Assembly (NCBI GenBank): GCA_002839205.1
Contig: PGXP01000019.1
Location: 1 to 12,134 of the forward strand
Length of the DNA: 12,134 nucleotides
Reading direction: 5' to 3'
Origin: Spirochaetae bacterium HGW-Spirochaetae-9
Lineage (GTDB): Bacteria > Spirochaetota > Spirochaetia > Treponematales > Rectinemataceae
The stretch's first letter is position 1. The number at the start of each line of letters is the position of its first letter. The notes under the pieces are model-generated. The model did not search any database and was not told the DNA's origin. It was given only the letters and a program-made list of their open reading frames with translations. Below, piece by piece: positions 6,169-12,134 of the stretch. Made by a program: the position numbers and the translations under genes.

Positions 6169-7329
6169 TCAGAAGCGAAGTGCGGCTTGAATGGCCAGAC
6201 CGCTGCGGCTGGGGCTGCCGGAGAGGTCGGCCAGGGGCTCGGAAAAGATGGCGGCGTCGATTTCGATGAGGGCGAGATCGAGGCCGAGGCCGAAGGAGAG
6301 GAGGCCTTGGTTGTAGCCGCCGCGCAGTGCGACGATTTTCAGGAGCTCGATCTGCACGCCGGAGTGAAGGGTTTCGAGGGAGGCGCCGAAGTCGGATTGG
6401 GCCAGCTCGGCGAACTTCCGGGGGTCGTCGGATTCCACGGAAAAGGAAAGGCCGACAGCTTTGCTCGTTTTGAAGCTGAGGCCCATGCCCACGGCGTAGT
6501 GGGGCACAAGGCGATACGAGCTGTCGCCGCCGGGGGGAAGCTCGAGGGTGTCGGCAAGGTCGCCGACGGTGGTGTCGCCCATGGAGAATTCATAGCCGTA
6601 ATCGCGGATCATCACGCCGGCGGAAAAGGGGCCGAGGGCGAGTATGGCGCCCGAATCGACGGCGAGGCCGAAACCGCCCGAGAGGGGGAGGCTGCCTATC
6701 CGGGAATTGAAGCCGCTTCCGTCGATGAAGGCGTCGGCGAGGGCGGCAAAGGGCCAGGCTGAGCCTGAGTCGAGGCGGTAAAACGCCCGAACATCGATGC
6801 CGAGATTGAAGGCGAAGGGGCCGAGCTCGAGAGGCAGGGCTATGCCGACTATGGCGTTGGCCTGGTTGCGCACGAGGGTGAGGGCGTCATCGTAGTCGGT
6901 TCCTGTGGCCAGGCTGTCGGAGACGAAGTTCAGCCCCAGGCCGAAGCCTTTGCCCGACCAGCCGAGTCCGAAGCTCGACCCGGCGCCGAGGCCGTTCTTG
7001 GCTATGATGTCGCCGAGCCTGGCTTTCGCATCTGCAGAGGCGAGGTCGCCCTGGGCAATGGCTGCGAGGTCCTGTATCGTCGATGGATTGGGCCTGAAAT
7101 AGCCCCAGGCGGAGAGGTCGGCGAAGGTCAGTGTTGCGGGGCCGGAAAATCCCGCAGGGTTGCCGAAAAATGCCTGATAGCCTGAAGCGAGGGACCTGAA
7201 GGATCCCCCCATGCCCATGGATCGGGCGTCCTTGGGGTAGAGTTCGGCGAGTGTGAGGGGGGGTTGGGCAATTGCGCCTGAGGCAAGGATGATGGTGCAG
7301 AGAACTGCCAGTGCGACGCGTTTGTTCAC
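6169..7329 (-). CDS. FadL-like outer-membrane beta-barrel protein, second paralogue
   Basis: This 386-residue protein begins at GTG 7329 behind GGAGGT and has a signal peptide ending AIA at about residue 21. The block DARSMGMGG (34-42) followed by GNPAG (56-60) is characteristic of FadL/PorV-like barrels, including the treponemal UPF0164 type. Glycine-rich alternating strands follow, such as GLGWSGKGFGLGLNF. The C-terminus SGLAIQAALRF has a final phenylalanine, a typical signal for barrel assembly. It is clearly paralogous to the protein at 7518-8600, sharing the N-terminal block, the GKGFGLG strand and the LRF/VRF ending. FadL-like proteins carry hydrophobic substrates across the outer membrane; here transport is an inference. 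A terminator upstream and its own leader suggest separate transcription from its paralogue. Confidence 0.85.
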   Translation of the reverse strand: MNKRVALAVLCTIILASGAIAQPPLTLAELYPKDARSMGMGGSFRSLASGYQAFFGNPAGFSGPATLTFADLSAWGYFRPNPSTIQDLAAIAQGDLASADAKARLGDIIAKNGLGAGSSFGLGWSGKGFGLGLNFVSDSLATGTDYDDALTLVRNQANAIVGIALPLELGPFAFNLGIDVRAFYRLDSGSAWPFAALADAFIDGSGFNSRIGSLPLSGGFGLAVDSGAILALGPFSAGVMIRDYGYEFSMGDTTVGDLADTLELPPGGDSSYRLVPHYAVGMGLSFKTSKAVGLSFSVESDDPRKFAELAQSDFGASLETLHSGVQIELLKIVALRGGYNQGLLSFGLGLDLALIEIDAAIFSEPLADLSGSPSRSGLAIQAALRF

Positions 7330-7370
7330 CCTACCTCCGCTCCACGTATTGGGGTTTCGCCTTGAGAAGT

Positions 7371-7391
7371 CCCTATAGTCTATTTATAGGG
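7371..7391. promoter_or_regulatory. Perfect palindrome in the leader of the FadL-like gene, candidate operator
   Basis: CCCTATA (7371-7377) and TATAGGG (7385-7391) are a perfect 7-bp inverted repeat around a 7-nt spacer. On the minus strand a TTGACT -35-like box (complement of 7398-7403) lies just upstream, so the palindrome covers the expected -10 and start region. The -10 itself is uncertain: TAGACT at 15-nt spacing is the best match. A bound regulator here would block transcription of the barrel gene. Confidence 0.4.
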
Positions 7392-7444
7392 GATAATAGT
7401 CAAGTATTAGTATCGGCAAAAACCTGCGATCCGATGAGCCATAT

Positions 7445-7482
7445 AAAAAAGGGCTGCCCAGGGAGTAAATCCCGGACAGCCC
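7445..7482 (-). terminator. Intrinsic terminator after the first FadL-like gene
   Basis: On the minus strand, GGGCTGTCC pairs with GGGCAGCCC with one mismatch. An inner GGGA/TCCC extends the stem to a 5-nt loop, and six T follow (complement of 7445-7450). It starts about 35 nt after the stop at 7518 and closes the lipoprotein-barrel operon. Confidence 0.92.
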
Positions 7483-7517
7483 AGAAAGCTCAGTAATCAC
7501 AGGTCAGAGATCGCGGA

Positions 7518-8600
7518 TCAGAACCGTACGGCTGCCTGGACGGCGATGCCCGATCGGGGTCTGTGGCCGGCATAGAGGCCGATTTCTTCGGTGAACATGG
7601 CGACATCGGCGTGGAGGAAGAGGAAATCGAGGCCAGCGCCGAGCGATACATAGCCCTGATTGAGTCCGCCGCGGACGGAGAGCATGCTCAGGAGTTTGAC
7701 CTCTGCTCCCGCATGGAGGTTGGTCCAAAGCACGTCATTGTCCTCGAACACGGCAAGGGCGTCGGAGACTTCGGCAAACACCGATGTCGCAAGAAGCCTG
7801 CCGCCCAGCTTGACGCCGGCTCCGGCGTAGACCTGGGGCTGAAGGGTGTAAGCGGTGGGATTGGGAAGGGGAAGATCCATGTTGCCAACCTGTTCCAACG
7901 TGCCCTTTCCCATATCGAATTCCATGCCGAGGTCGCGGACCGAGGCGCCCACCATGAAGGGTCCGAGCTCAACGATGGCGCCGACATCGGCTGCTAATCC
8001 TGTGCCGTTGATCACGTTCGGATTATCGCTCATCGACATAAGTGGCCACAAACCATCGGAGTCGGTGCGGAAGAAGATCCTGCCATCCAGGCCTGCCTTG
8101 ATGGTAACGGGGCCGAGATGGAAGGGAAACGCGAGGCCGACGACGCCGTTGAGCTGGGTCATCAGTTTCAGCTTGAGGCCTTCGGTGTAGGTGTCGGCGA
8201 CGATGTTCATGCCGAGGCCGAAGCCCTTGCCTGCCCAGCCAAGACCCACCGCAGTACCACCGCCAAGGCCGTTGTTCTCGGCCTGGAATTGGTTGATGAG
8301 GCTGATTCTATCTTCATCGCTGGTACCATCTGCCATCAGGGTTTGCACATCTTCAATCTTGCTGAGAGTTGGCTTGATGTAGAGCCAGGCTGACACATCG
8401 GCGAAGGTGAGGGATCCTTTTGCCGAGGCGAGTGCCGCGGGGTTGCCCCAGAGCGCCTGGTAACGGTCGGCGAAAACCTTGGAGGCTCCGCCCATACCCA
8501 TTGTCTTGGCATCCTTGGCCACGAGACCTGTGAGCGTTTCGGCGAAGAGCAGACCCGAGGCCGCGAGAAGAATCATTATTACAAGTAGTGTTCGTTTCAT
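7518..8600 (-). CDS. FadL-like outer-membrane beta-barrel protein, first paralogue
   Basis: This 360-residue protein has GGAGGT 6 nt before the ATG and a signal peptide ending LFA at about residue 20. DAKTMGMGG (30-38) and GNPAA (52-56) match the N-terminal block of FadL/PorV-like barrels. The body alternates short strands and turns (GLGWAGKGFGLGMNI, GPVTIKAGLDGRIFF) and ends SGIAVQAAVRF with a terminal Phe. It parallels the paralogue downstream over its whole length, so the pair probably arose by duplication. It lies 15 nt after the lipoprotein gene, so the two are co-transcribed and may work together at the outer membrane, for example in uptake of hydrophobic compounds. The assignment to the treponemal UPF0164/FadL-like group rests on motif and style, not a search. 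Confidence 0.87.
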   Translation of the reverse strand: MKRTLLVIMILLAASGLLFAETLTGLVAKDAKTMGMGGASKVFADRYQALWGNPAALASAKGSLTFADVSAWLYIKPTLSKIEDVQTLMADGTSDEDRISLINQFQAENNGLGGGTAVGLGWAGKGFGLGMNIVADTYTEGLKLKLMTQLNGVVGLAFPFHLGPVTIKAGLDGRIFFRTDSDGLWPLMSMSDNPNVINGTGLAADVGAIVELGPFMVGASVRDLGMEFDMGKGTLEQVGNMDLPLPNPTAYTLQPQVYAGAGVKLGGRLLATSVFAEVSDALAVFEDNDVLWTNLHAGAEVKLLSMLSVRGGLNQGYVSLGAGLDFLFLHADVAMFTEEIGLYAGHRPRSGIAVQAAVRF

Positions 8601-8615
8601 ATTTTACCTCCAGCC

Positions 8616-9356
8616 TCAGCCATTAAGTTCGTCGAAATTCACGCCGGCCGCAGCAAAGAGCGTGCTCACCGTGGAACCTGATGTGAAGAGCGCCTCGAAA
8701 TCGGTGCTGGAATCTGTCAGCGTGATAAAGCTGGCGATATCGGGAGCAGATCCACCATTGGTTTCATACGCCACAACGGCATTGTTATAGTTCTCAAGAG
8801 CATCCCCAACAGAGGTATTTGAGCCAACAGGACTCAGGCTCGTAAAAATCGTCGCCAGGGCGGCCGTCATCGCCAGGTTCTGGGTGTTCAAGCCTTCGGC
8901 ATCGTAGGCATCGCCGTCATCTGAATTTGCCAAAACGGAGTTGGCCAGCGTGGTGAGGTTGGGGAGCGTTGAAGCAATGGCATCGATAGCGGCTGCAAGG
9001 GCGCCGGGCGTAGACAAGGTTTCGGCAGGAACCAAGGCTTCAAGGATGTCACTCATTGTTGTGGATCCCGATGTGGTCATAGTATCCAAATTGCTGCCCT
9101 GGGTAAGCAGTACATCGACCAGGTTTTCGATAAGCGGGGTAGCATTGGCGGCATCGAGTTTGGACTCTACCTGGAGGGCCAAAGCCGGCTGAGCGACGGC
9201 GGGATCGGATGAAGTCGCCTGCTCCGCGATTTCGGCGTCGGAAGGCTGACCAAGCCCCGCGCTGCCGAATTGGTTTTCGAACAGGGCATCGCATGATCCC
9301 ATCAAAAGGGCGATCAACGCCATGCCAAGGATTATCGAGAGATGATTGCGTTTCAT
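8616..9356 (-). CDS. Exported lipoprotein, partner of the FadL-like barrel
   Basis: This 246-residue protein has a signal sequence ending in the lipobox LLMGS-C at Cys22. The mature part is low in charge and rich in Ala, Ser, Thr and Leu, and looks mostly helical, for example TPGALAAAIDAIASTLPN and NLAMTAALATIF. It contains no further cysteine and no recognisable enzyme motif. A GAGGAGG ribosome site precedes the ATG. It is the first gene of an operon with a FadL-like barrel 15 nt downstream, behind its own promoter, so it may be a periplasmic or outer-membrane accessory of that barrel. This pairing is inferred from position only, and the family is not recognised. Confidence 0.85.
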   Translation of the reverse strand: MKRNHLSIILGMALIALLMGSCDALFENQFGSAGLGQPSDAEIAEQATSSDPAVAQPALALQVESKLDAANATPLIENLVDVLLTQGSNLDTMTTSGSTTMSDILEALVPAETLSTPGALAAAIDAIASTLPNLTTLANSVLANSDDGDAYDAEGLNTQNLAMTAALATIFTSLSPVGSNTSVGDALENYNNAVVAYETNGGSAPDIASFITLTDSSTDFEALFTSGSTVSTLFAAAGVNFDELNG

Positions 9357-9391
9357 TAAGGCCTCCTCACTTTTAGAAGTGTTACCTGTTC

Positions 9392-9419
9392 AGTATACAA
9401 CTAAATTCTTAAAATGCAA
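9392..9419 (-). promoter_or_regulatory. Promoter of the lipoprotein-FadL operon
   Basis: On the minus strand, TATACT (complement of 9392-9397) matches five of six -10 bases. A weak TTGCAT (9414-9419) lies 16 nt upstream. It sits in an A+T-rich gap about 35 nt before the ATG at 9356. No convincing terminator for mtaB was found between its stop (9451) and this promoter, so read-through is possible. Confidence 0.55.
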
Positions 9420-9450
9420 TGGTTGTGGACGAGAACCGGGGTTTCTGTGC

Positions 9451-10797
9451 CTATATGGAGGAGAATAGTGCCGAAACGTCGGCGCCCGGCGCTTTGGCGG
9501 GGCCGGTGAGGGTCACGGAGAGGAGGGCGCCGGGCGCCTGGTTTGCGGGAATGCCTTCAACGGTGGCCTTGAGGTAGTTGGCCGTAGTGCCCGTATCCTG
9601 ACCTTCGTCGCCCTTTTCGAGGATGAGGGGCACTGTCTTTCCGATCCAGCGCCGCAGGTAGGCTGACTTCCCCGCACTGGCAAGGGCGCCCAGCCGGGCT
9701 ACGCGCTCGCCTGCAAGGCGCTCGGGCACCTTGGGTACCATGTCGAAGGCTTTGGTGCCCGGCCGGGCCGAGAAGGGAAAGGCATGGATCCAGGCGAAGT
9801 CCATGGCGCGGCAGAATTCGATGCTGGCTTCGAATTCTGCCGCGCTTTCGCCGGGAAAGCCTGCGATGACGTCGGCTGCGAGGAAGGGGTCGTCGCGGGT
9901 GGCCCGCAGGTCGGCCACAGCCTGGGCTACCCATGCCGCCGTATAGGGGCGTGCCATCCTGCGCAAAACGCTGTCCGAACCCGACTGCAGGGAAAGATGC
10001 ACATGGGGTTGGACGCGCAGGTTGGCGAAGGCCCTCAAAAAGGCATCGTCGATGAACTCAGGCTCCCAGCTCGATATGCGGAAGCGGATCGAGTCTGTTC
10101 CTTCGATCAGGCGGCTCAGCAGCCCGGGGAAGCGCAAGGTTCCGTCCCTGTACTGGGCGAGGTTTATGCCGGTGAGGACGACTTCGGCCTTGCCGGCTTT
10201 TTCGAGTTCAAGAACGCGCTCCAGGATTCGGTCGGCCGGAAGCGAGACGGCAGGCCCCCGGGCGAGGCAGACACGGCAGTAGGCGCAGCGGTTGTTGCAG
10301 CCGTCTTCTATTTTGAGGGATGGCCGCGAATGGAAGGCGAAGTTCCGGGGGTGGAAGGCAAAGCGGTCCGGAGGGGCCTCTGCGACAGCCTGCAGGTTCG
10401 CCCTCCACTCGCCGACGGCGCCGTGGAGGTCGCCATGGCCCTGCCAGTTGTCCTGGAGCCAGGATGCGAGGGCGAGGAGGGCTGGTTTTTCGTCGCCGGG
10501 GAGGACGAGGGCGCGGGGGTGGACAAGGGAGAGGCCTTCGGGATCCATCTGGGCGTAACAGCCAGTGACAAGGACGACAGCCTGGGGGTTCTGGACGAGG
10601 GCCTGGCGCATGACCCGCCGCGCCTTCTGCTCTGCCTTGCTCGTCACGGTGCAGCTGTTCACCACATAGAGGTCGGCTTCCTCGCTAAAAGGGCAGATGA
10701 TGGCGCCAGCAGCCTCGAAGGCATCGGCTACGGATTCGGTTTCCAGTTGGTTGAGCTTGCAGCCAAGGGTGTGGAAGGCGACCTTGAGCAGCCTCAT
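9451..10797 (-). CDS. mtaB: tRNA t6A37 methylthiotransferase MtaB
   Basis: This 448-residue radical-SAM enzyme of the MiaB family should convert t6A to ms2t6A at position 37 of tRNAs reading ANN codons. The N-terminal methylthiotransferase domain has the three cluster cysteines Cys13 (TLGCKLNQ), Cys49 (NSCTVT) and Cys80 (TGCYAQ). The radical-SAM domain has CNNRCAYC with Cys167, 171 and 174. VVLTGINLAQY, HLSLQSGSD and DVIAGFPGE follow in order, and a C-terminal TRAM-like region runs from about 385. TLGCKLNQ with VVLTGINL favours MtaB over MiaB or RimO. An extra Cys177 follows the SAM cluster (CRVCLARGP), where most relatives have a Pro-containing stretch. The start ATG overlaps the stop of the TPR gene (ATGA), so translation is probably coupled. 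It is the last gene of the rsmA operon. Length is normal. Confidence 0.93.
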   Translation of the reverse strand: MRLLKVAFHTLGCKLNQLETESVADAFEAAGAIICPFSEEADLYVVNSCTVTSKAEQKARRVMRQALVQNPQAVVLVTGCYAQMDPEGLSLVHPRALVLPGDEKPALLALASWLQDNWQGHGDLHGAVGEWRANLQAVAEAPPDRFAFHPRNFAFHSRPSLKIEDGCNNRCAYCRVCLARGPAVSLPADRILERVLELEKAGKAEVVLTGINLAQYRDGTLRFPGLLSRLIEGTDSIRFRISSWEPEFIDDAFLRAFANLRVQPHVHLSLQSGSDSVLRRMARPYTAAWVAQAVADLRATRDDPFLAADVIAGFPGESAAEFEASIEFCRAMDFAWIHAFPFSARPGTKAFDMVPKVPERLAGERVARLGALASAGKSAYLRRWIGKTVPLILEKGDEGQDTGTTANYLKATVEGIPANQAPGALLSVTLTGPAKAPGADVSALFSSI

Positions 10798-11453
10798 CCC
10801 TGCATCCGGCCTTGTATGCGCCGCTTGCCTTCAAGGGCGTCGGGGAGGTTGGGGTTGAGGGCAAGGGCTTTTTCGTAGGCATCGAGGGCGGGGAGGAGTC
10901 TTTTCGCGTTTTCGCGGGCCCAACCCAGCCTGGCCCACCAGGCTGGGTTGTTGGGGTTGTGCTGGACGGCGGCGCTGAAGGCTATGTCGGCGTGCATGAA
11001 TTTGGCCAGGCGCACATAGAGTTCGCCGCAGAGGTAAAAGGAAAGCCCCGCGCGGGCTCCTTCAGGAAAGCTGGCGATGTATTCCTGCAGCATGGCGATG
11101 GCGGTGTCGTTTTTTCCGAGATAATAGGAGGCTTCGCCGATCGCCTGGGCGAGTCGGGAGTCCTTGCGGGTTTCATAGCCACGCAGGGCCCAGGTTTCGG
11201 CTTCCTTGTAGCGCTTCAGGGCGAGGAGGCTCCAGGAGAGGCTGACATAGGCGTCAATGTCGTCCTTCACCTCGGAGATCCGGGCGAGGGACTTGATGCG
11301 GGCTTCGTCGTGTTTGCCCGAGGTGGTGAGTTTGAGGATTTCGGAACCGGGGAGGCTGGCTCCTCCGAGGGTTGAATAGTTGGAGGAGGGCTGGGCAGCA
11401 GCGAGGGATGTCCCCATGACGATGAGGGCGAGAATGAGGGCGAACTTATGCAT
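10794..11453 (-). CDS. Exported TPR-repeat protein
   Basis: This 219-residue protein starts at ATG 11453, chosen because a signal peptide (MHKFALILALIVMGTSLAAA) begins there; the longer open frame upstream overlaps the bactofilin gene in another phase. The mature protein is helical with tetratricopeptide-type repeats: YVSLSWSLLALKRYKEAETWALRG in the middle and a clear last repeat at about 170-205 (AWWARLGWARENAKRLLPALDAYEKALALNP). It is likely a periplasmic or envelope scaffold. It overlaps the end of the bactofilin gene by 8 nt and the start of mtaB by 4 nt, so it is translated in a coupled operon. Its pairing with a bactofilin suggests a role in envelope organisation, but that is inference. 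The partner protein is unknown. Confidence 0.85.
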   Translation of the reverse strand: MHKFALILALIVMGTSLAAAQPSSNYSTLGGASLPGSEILKLTTSGKHDEARIKSLARISEVKDDIDAYVSLSWSLLALKRYKEAETWALRGYETRKDSRLAQAIGEASYYLGKNDTAIAMLQEYIASFPEGARAGLSFYLCGELYVRLAKFMHADIAFSAAVQHNPNNPAWWARLGWARENAKRLLPALDAYEKALALNPNLPDALEGKRRIQGRMQG

Positions 11454-11817
11454 TTTCCGAGTTCCCTGTGATGGTTGCCCTGCCTTTGAACTCTTCTTCG
11501 TTCTCGATGATGATGTCAGGTGCCTCGAGGGTTGCCTCAACCAGGCTTCCGGCGAGAACCTGGATGCTCTCCCTGGCGATGGCATGGCCCTTCAGGCTGC
11601 CGCGGATGATGATCCTGTTGGCGTGGATGTCGGCATCGACGATGGCGGCGGGAGCCAGATAGAGATCGTCCCCACAGGTGATAGTGCCCGAAAGCCTGCC
11701 TTTTACAAGGAGAGATTTGGCCGTTTCCAGGCTGCCTGAAAACTGTATATCGCTCTCGAGGACAGTATCGATTTCGTCTTCGTTTATGACGCTCTTCTGG
11801 ACGGTGGGCATGGGCAT
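11446..11817 (-). CDS. Bactofilin (polymer-forming cytoskeletal protein)
   Basis: This 123-residue protein is a right-handed beta-helix that polymerises without nucleotide. The core from about residue 22 to 118 has short repeating rungs with glycines and aliphatic residues: SLLVKGRLSGTI, DLYLAPAAIVDADIHANRIIIRGSLKGHAI, then VLAGSLVEATLEAPDIIIENEEEFKG. This is the standard bactofilin pattern and length. A short acidic N-terminal tail precedes it. In other bacteria such proteins support cell shape, and in spirochaetes they are linked to cell morphology; which role applies here is not shown. The start is ATG 11817, with an alternative ATG two codons later at 11811; neither has a clear ribosome site. 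It lies 42 nt after rsmA, following a GC-rich hairpin. Confidence 0.9.
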   Translation of the reverse strand: MPMPTVQKSVINEDEIDTVLESDIQFSGSLETAKSLLVKGRLSGTITCGDDLYLAPAAIVDADIHANRIIIRGSLKGHAIARESIQVLAGSLVEATLEAPDIIIENEEEFKGRATITGNSENA

Positions 11818-11851
11818 ATCATAAAGACTGGCGCGGCGATGGACAAGGTAT

Positions 11852-11869
11852 CGGCGCCGCTAGGCGCCG
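11852..11869. other. GC-rich hairpin around the rsmA stop codon
   Basis: CGGCGCC (11852-11858) and GGCGCCG (11863-11869) pair perfectly around a 4-nt loop. The rsmA stop codon (complement of 11860-11862) lies in the loop. There is no T-run on the minus strand, so it is not a standard terminator. It might affect coupling to the bactofilin gene, protect the mRNA end, or be chance in GC-rich DNA. Confidence 0.4.
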
Positions 11870-12134
11870 GATCGGCTCAGGCCAAAATATACCGCGGCGA
11901 GTTGTTCGGGCTTGAGGGCTTCGGCGCGGATGTCAGCCACGATGCCAAGCCCGGAGAGGGTTTCGTCGAGCTTTTCAGAAAAACCTTGGCCCATGGCGAT
12001 CACGTTGTTCCTCAGGGTCTTGCGGCGGGAGGAAAAGGCACTGCGTACAAAGCGGGAAAAGCCCATCCGGTCGCCTTCGGCGATGGGATCGGGGCGGGGA
12101 GAAAGTGCGATGACGGAACTCGTTACGCGCGGTC
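11860..12134 (-). CDS. rsmA: 16S rRNA dimethyladenosine transferase RsmA, C-terminal part
   Basis: The frame is open to the right edge, so only the last 90 or so residues are present. RsmA (KsgA) dimethylates two adjacent adenosines in the last helix of 16S rRNA during small-subunit maturation. The visible part has PRVTSSVIALSPRP, the conserved strand before the C-terminal domain, then FSRFVRSAFSSRRKTLRNNV, the strongly conserved F-x-x-RRKTLxNN helix of the family, and ends in EQLAAVYFGLSRSGA. The catalytic SAM-binding domain is outside the window. It is the first gene seen in a minus-strand operon leading to the bactofilin, TPR and mtaB genes. Confidence 0.93.
   Translation of the reverse strand, partial: PRVTSSVIALSPRPDPIAEGDRMGFSRFVRSAFSSRRKTLRNNVIAMGQGFSEKLDETLSGLGIVADIRAEALKPEQLAAVYFGLSRSGA

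Noticed and set aside
6133..6762. Plus-strand open frame of 209 codons rich in Gly, Ala and Glu
   Set aside because: It is antisense to the FadL-like gene, and its composition follows from the codons of that gene.
9421..9450. Terminator after mtaB
   Set aside because: The AGAAACC/GGTTCT pairing is short, mismatched and lacks a T-run.
9784..10878. Plus-strand open frame of 364 codons opposite mtaB
   Set aside because: mtaB is certain on the other strand; this is an antisense shadow common in GC-rich genes, with no ribosome site or motif.

Overview
The window looks like chromosomal DNA of a GC-rich spirochaete, probably a treponeme or spirochaeta relative. The evidence is two lipoproteins with a loose lipobox ending in GSC, two FadL-like barrels with an N-terminal DAxxMGMGG...GNPA block, a bactofilin packed between rsmA and mtaB, and TTGACA-type promoters. 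This assignment is inferred from protein style, not from a search.

Layout. Positions 1-1683 (minus) hold most of a large gene that runs off the left edge. It pairs an AGE-type sugar epimerase/isomerase-like barrel with the start of a neutral-ceramidase-like domain. Divergent from it is a MASE3-GGDEF diguanylate cyclase (1770-3017, plus), followed 17 nt later by a short exported protein gene that looks frameshifted (3035-3309). The next 400 bp is non-coding for protein: a long structured inverted repeat, tRNA-Lys(TTT) on the minus strand with its own TTGACA promoter, and a strong hairpin terminator for the next gene.

Positions 3720-6047 (minus) form a two-gene operon, visibly richer in A+T than its surroundings: a signal-peptide beta-rich protein, then a large lipoprotein with repeated modules. 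Positions 6169-9356 (minus) hold an outer-membrane lipoprotein and two paralogous FadL-like barrels. The lipoprotein and first barrel are an operon ended by a strong terminator; the second barrel has its own leader containing a perfect palindrome. Positions 9451-12134 (minus) are a tightly packed housekeeping operon: rsmA (C-terminal part), bactofilin, a periplasmic TPR protein and mtaB, with overlapping reading frames between the last three.

The genes form three themes: cell-envelope proteins (about half the window), tRNA/rRNA modification (RsmA, MtaB and the likely MtaB substrate tRNA-Lys), and c-di-GMP signalling. The item most worth following up is the epimerase/ceramidase-like fusion at the left edge. 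No CRISPR array, insertion sequence or complete mobile element was seen.
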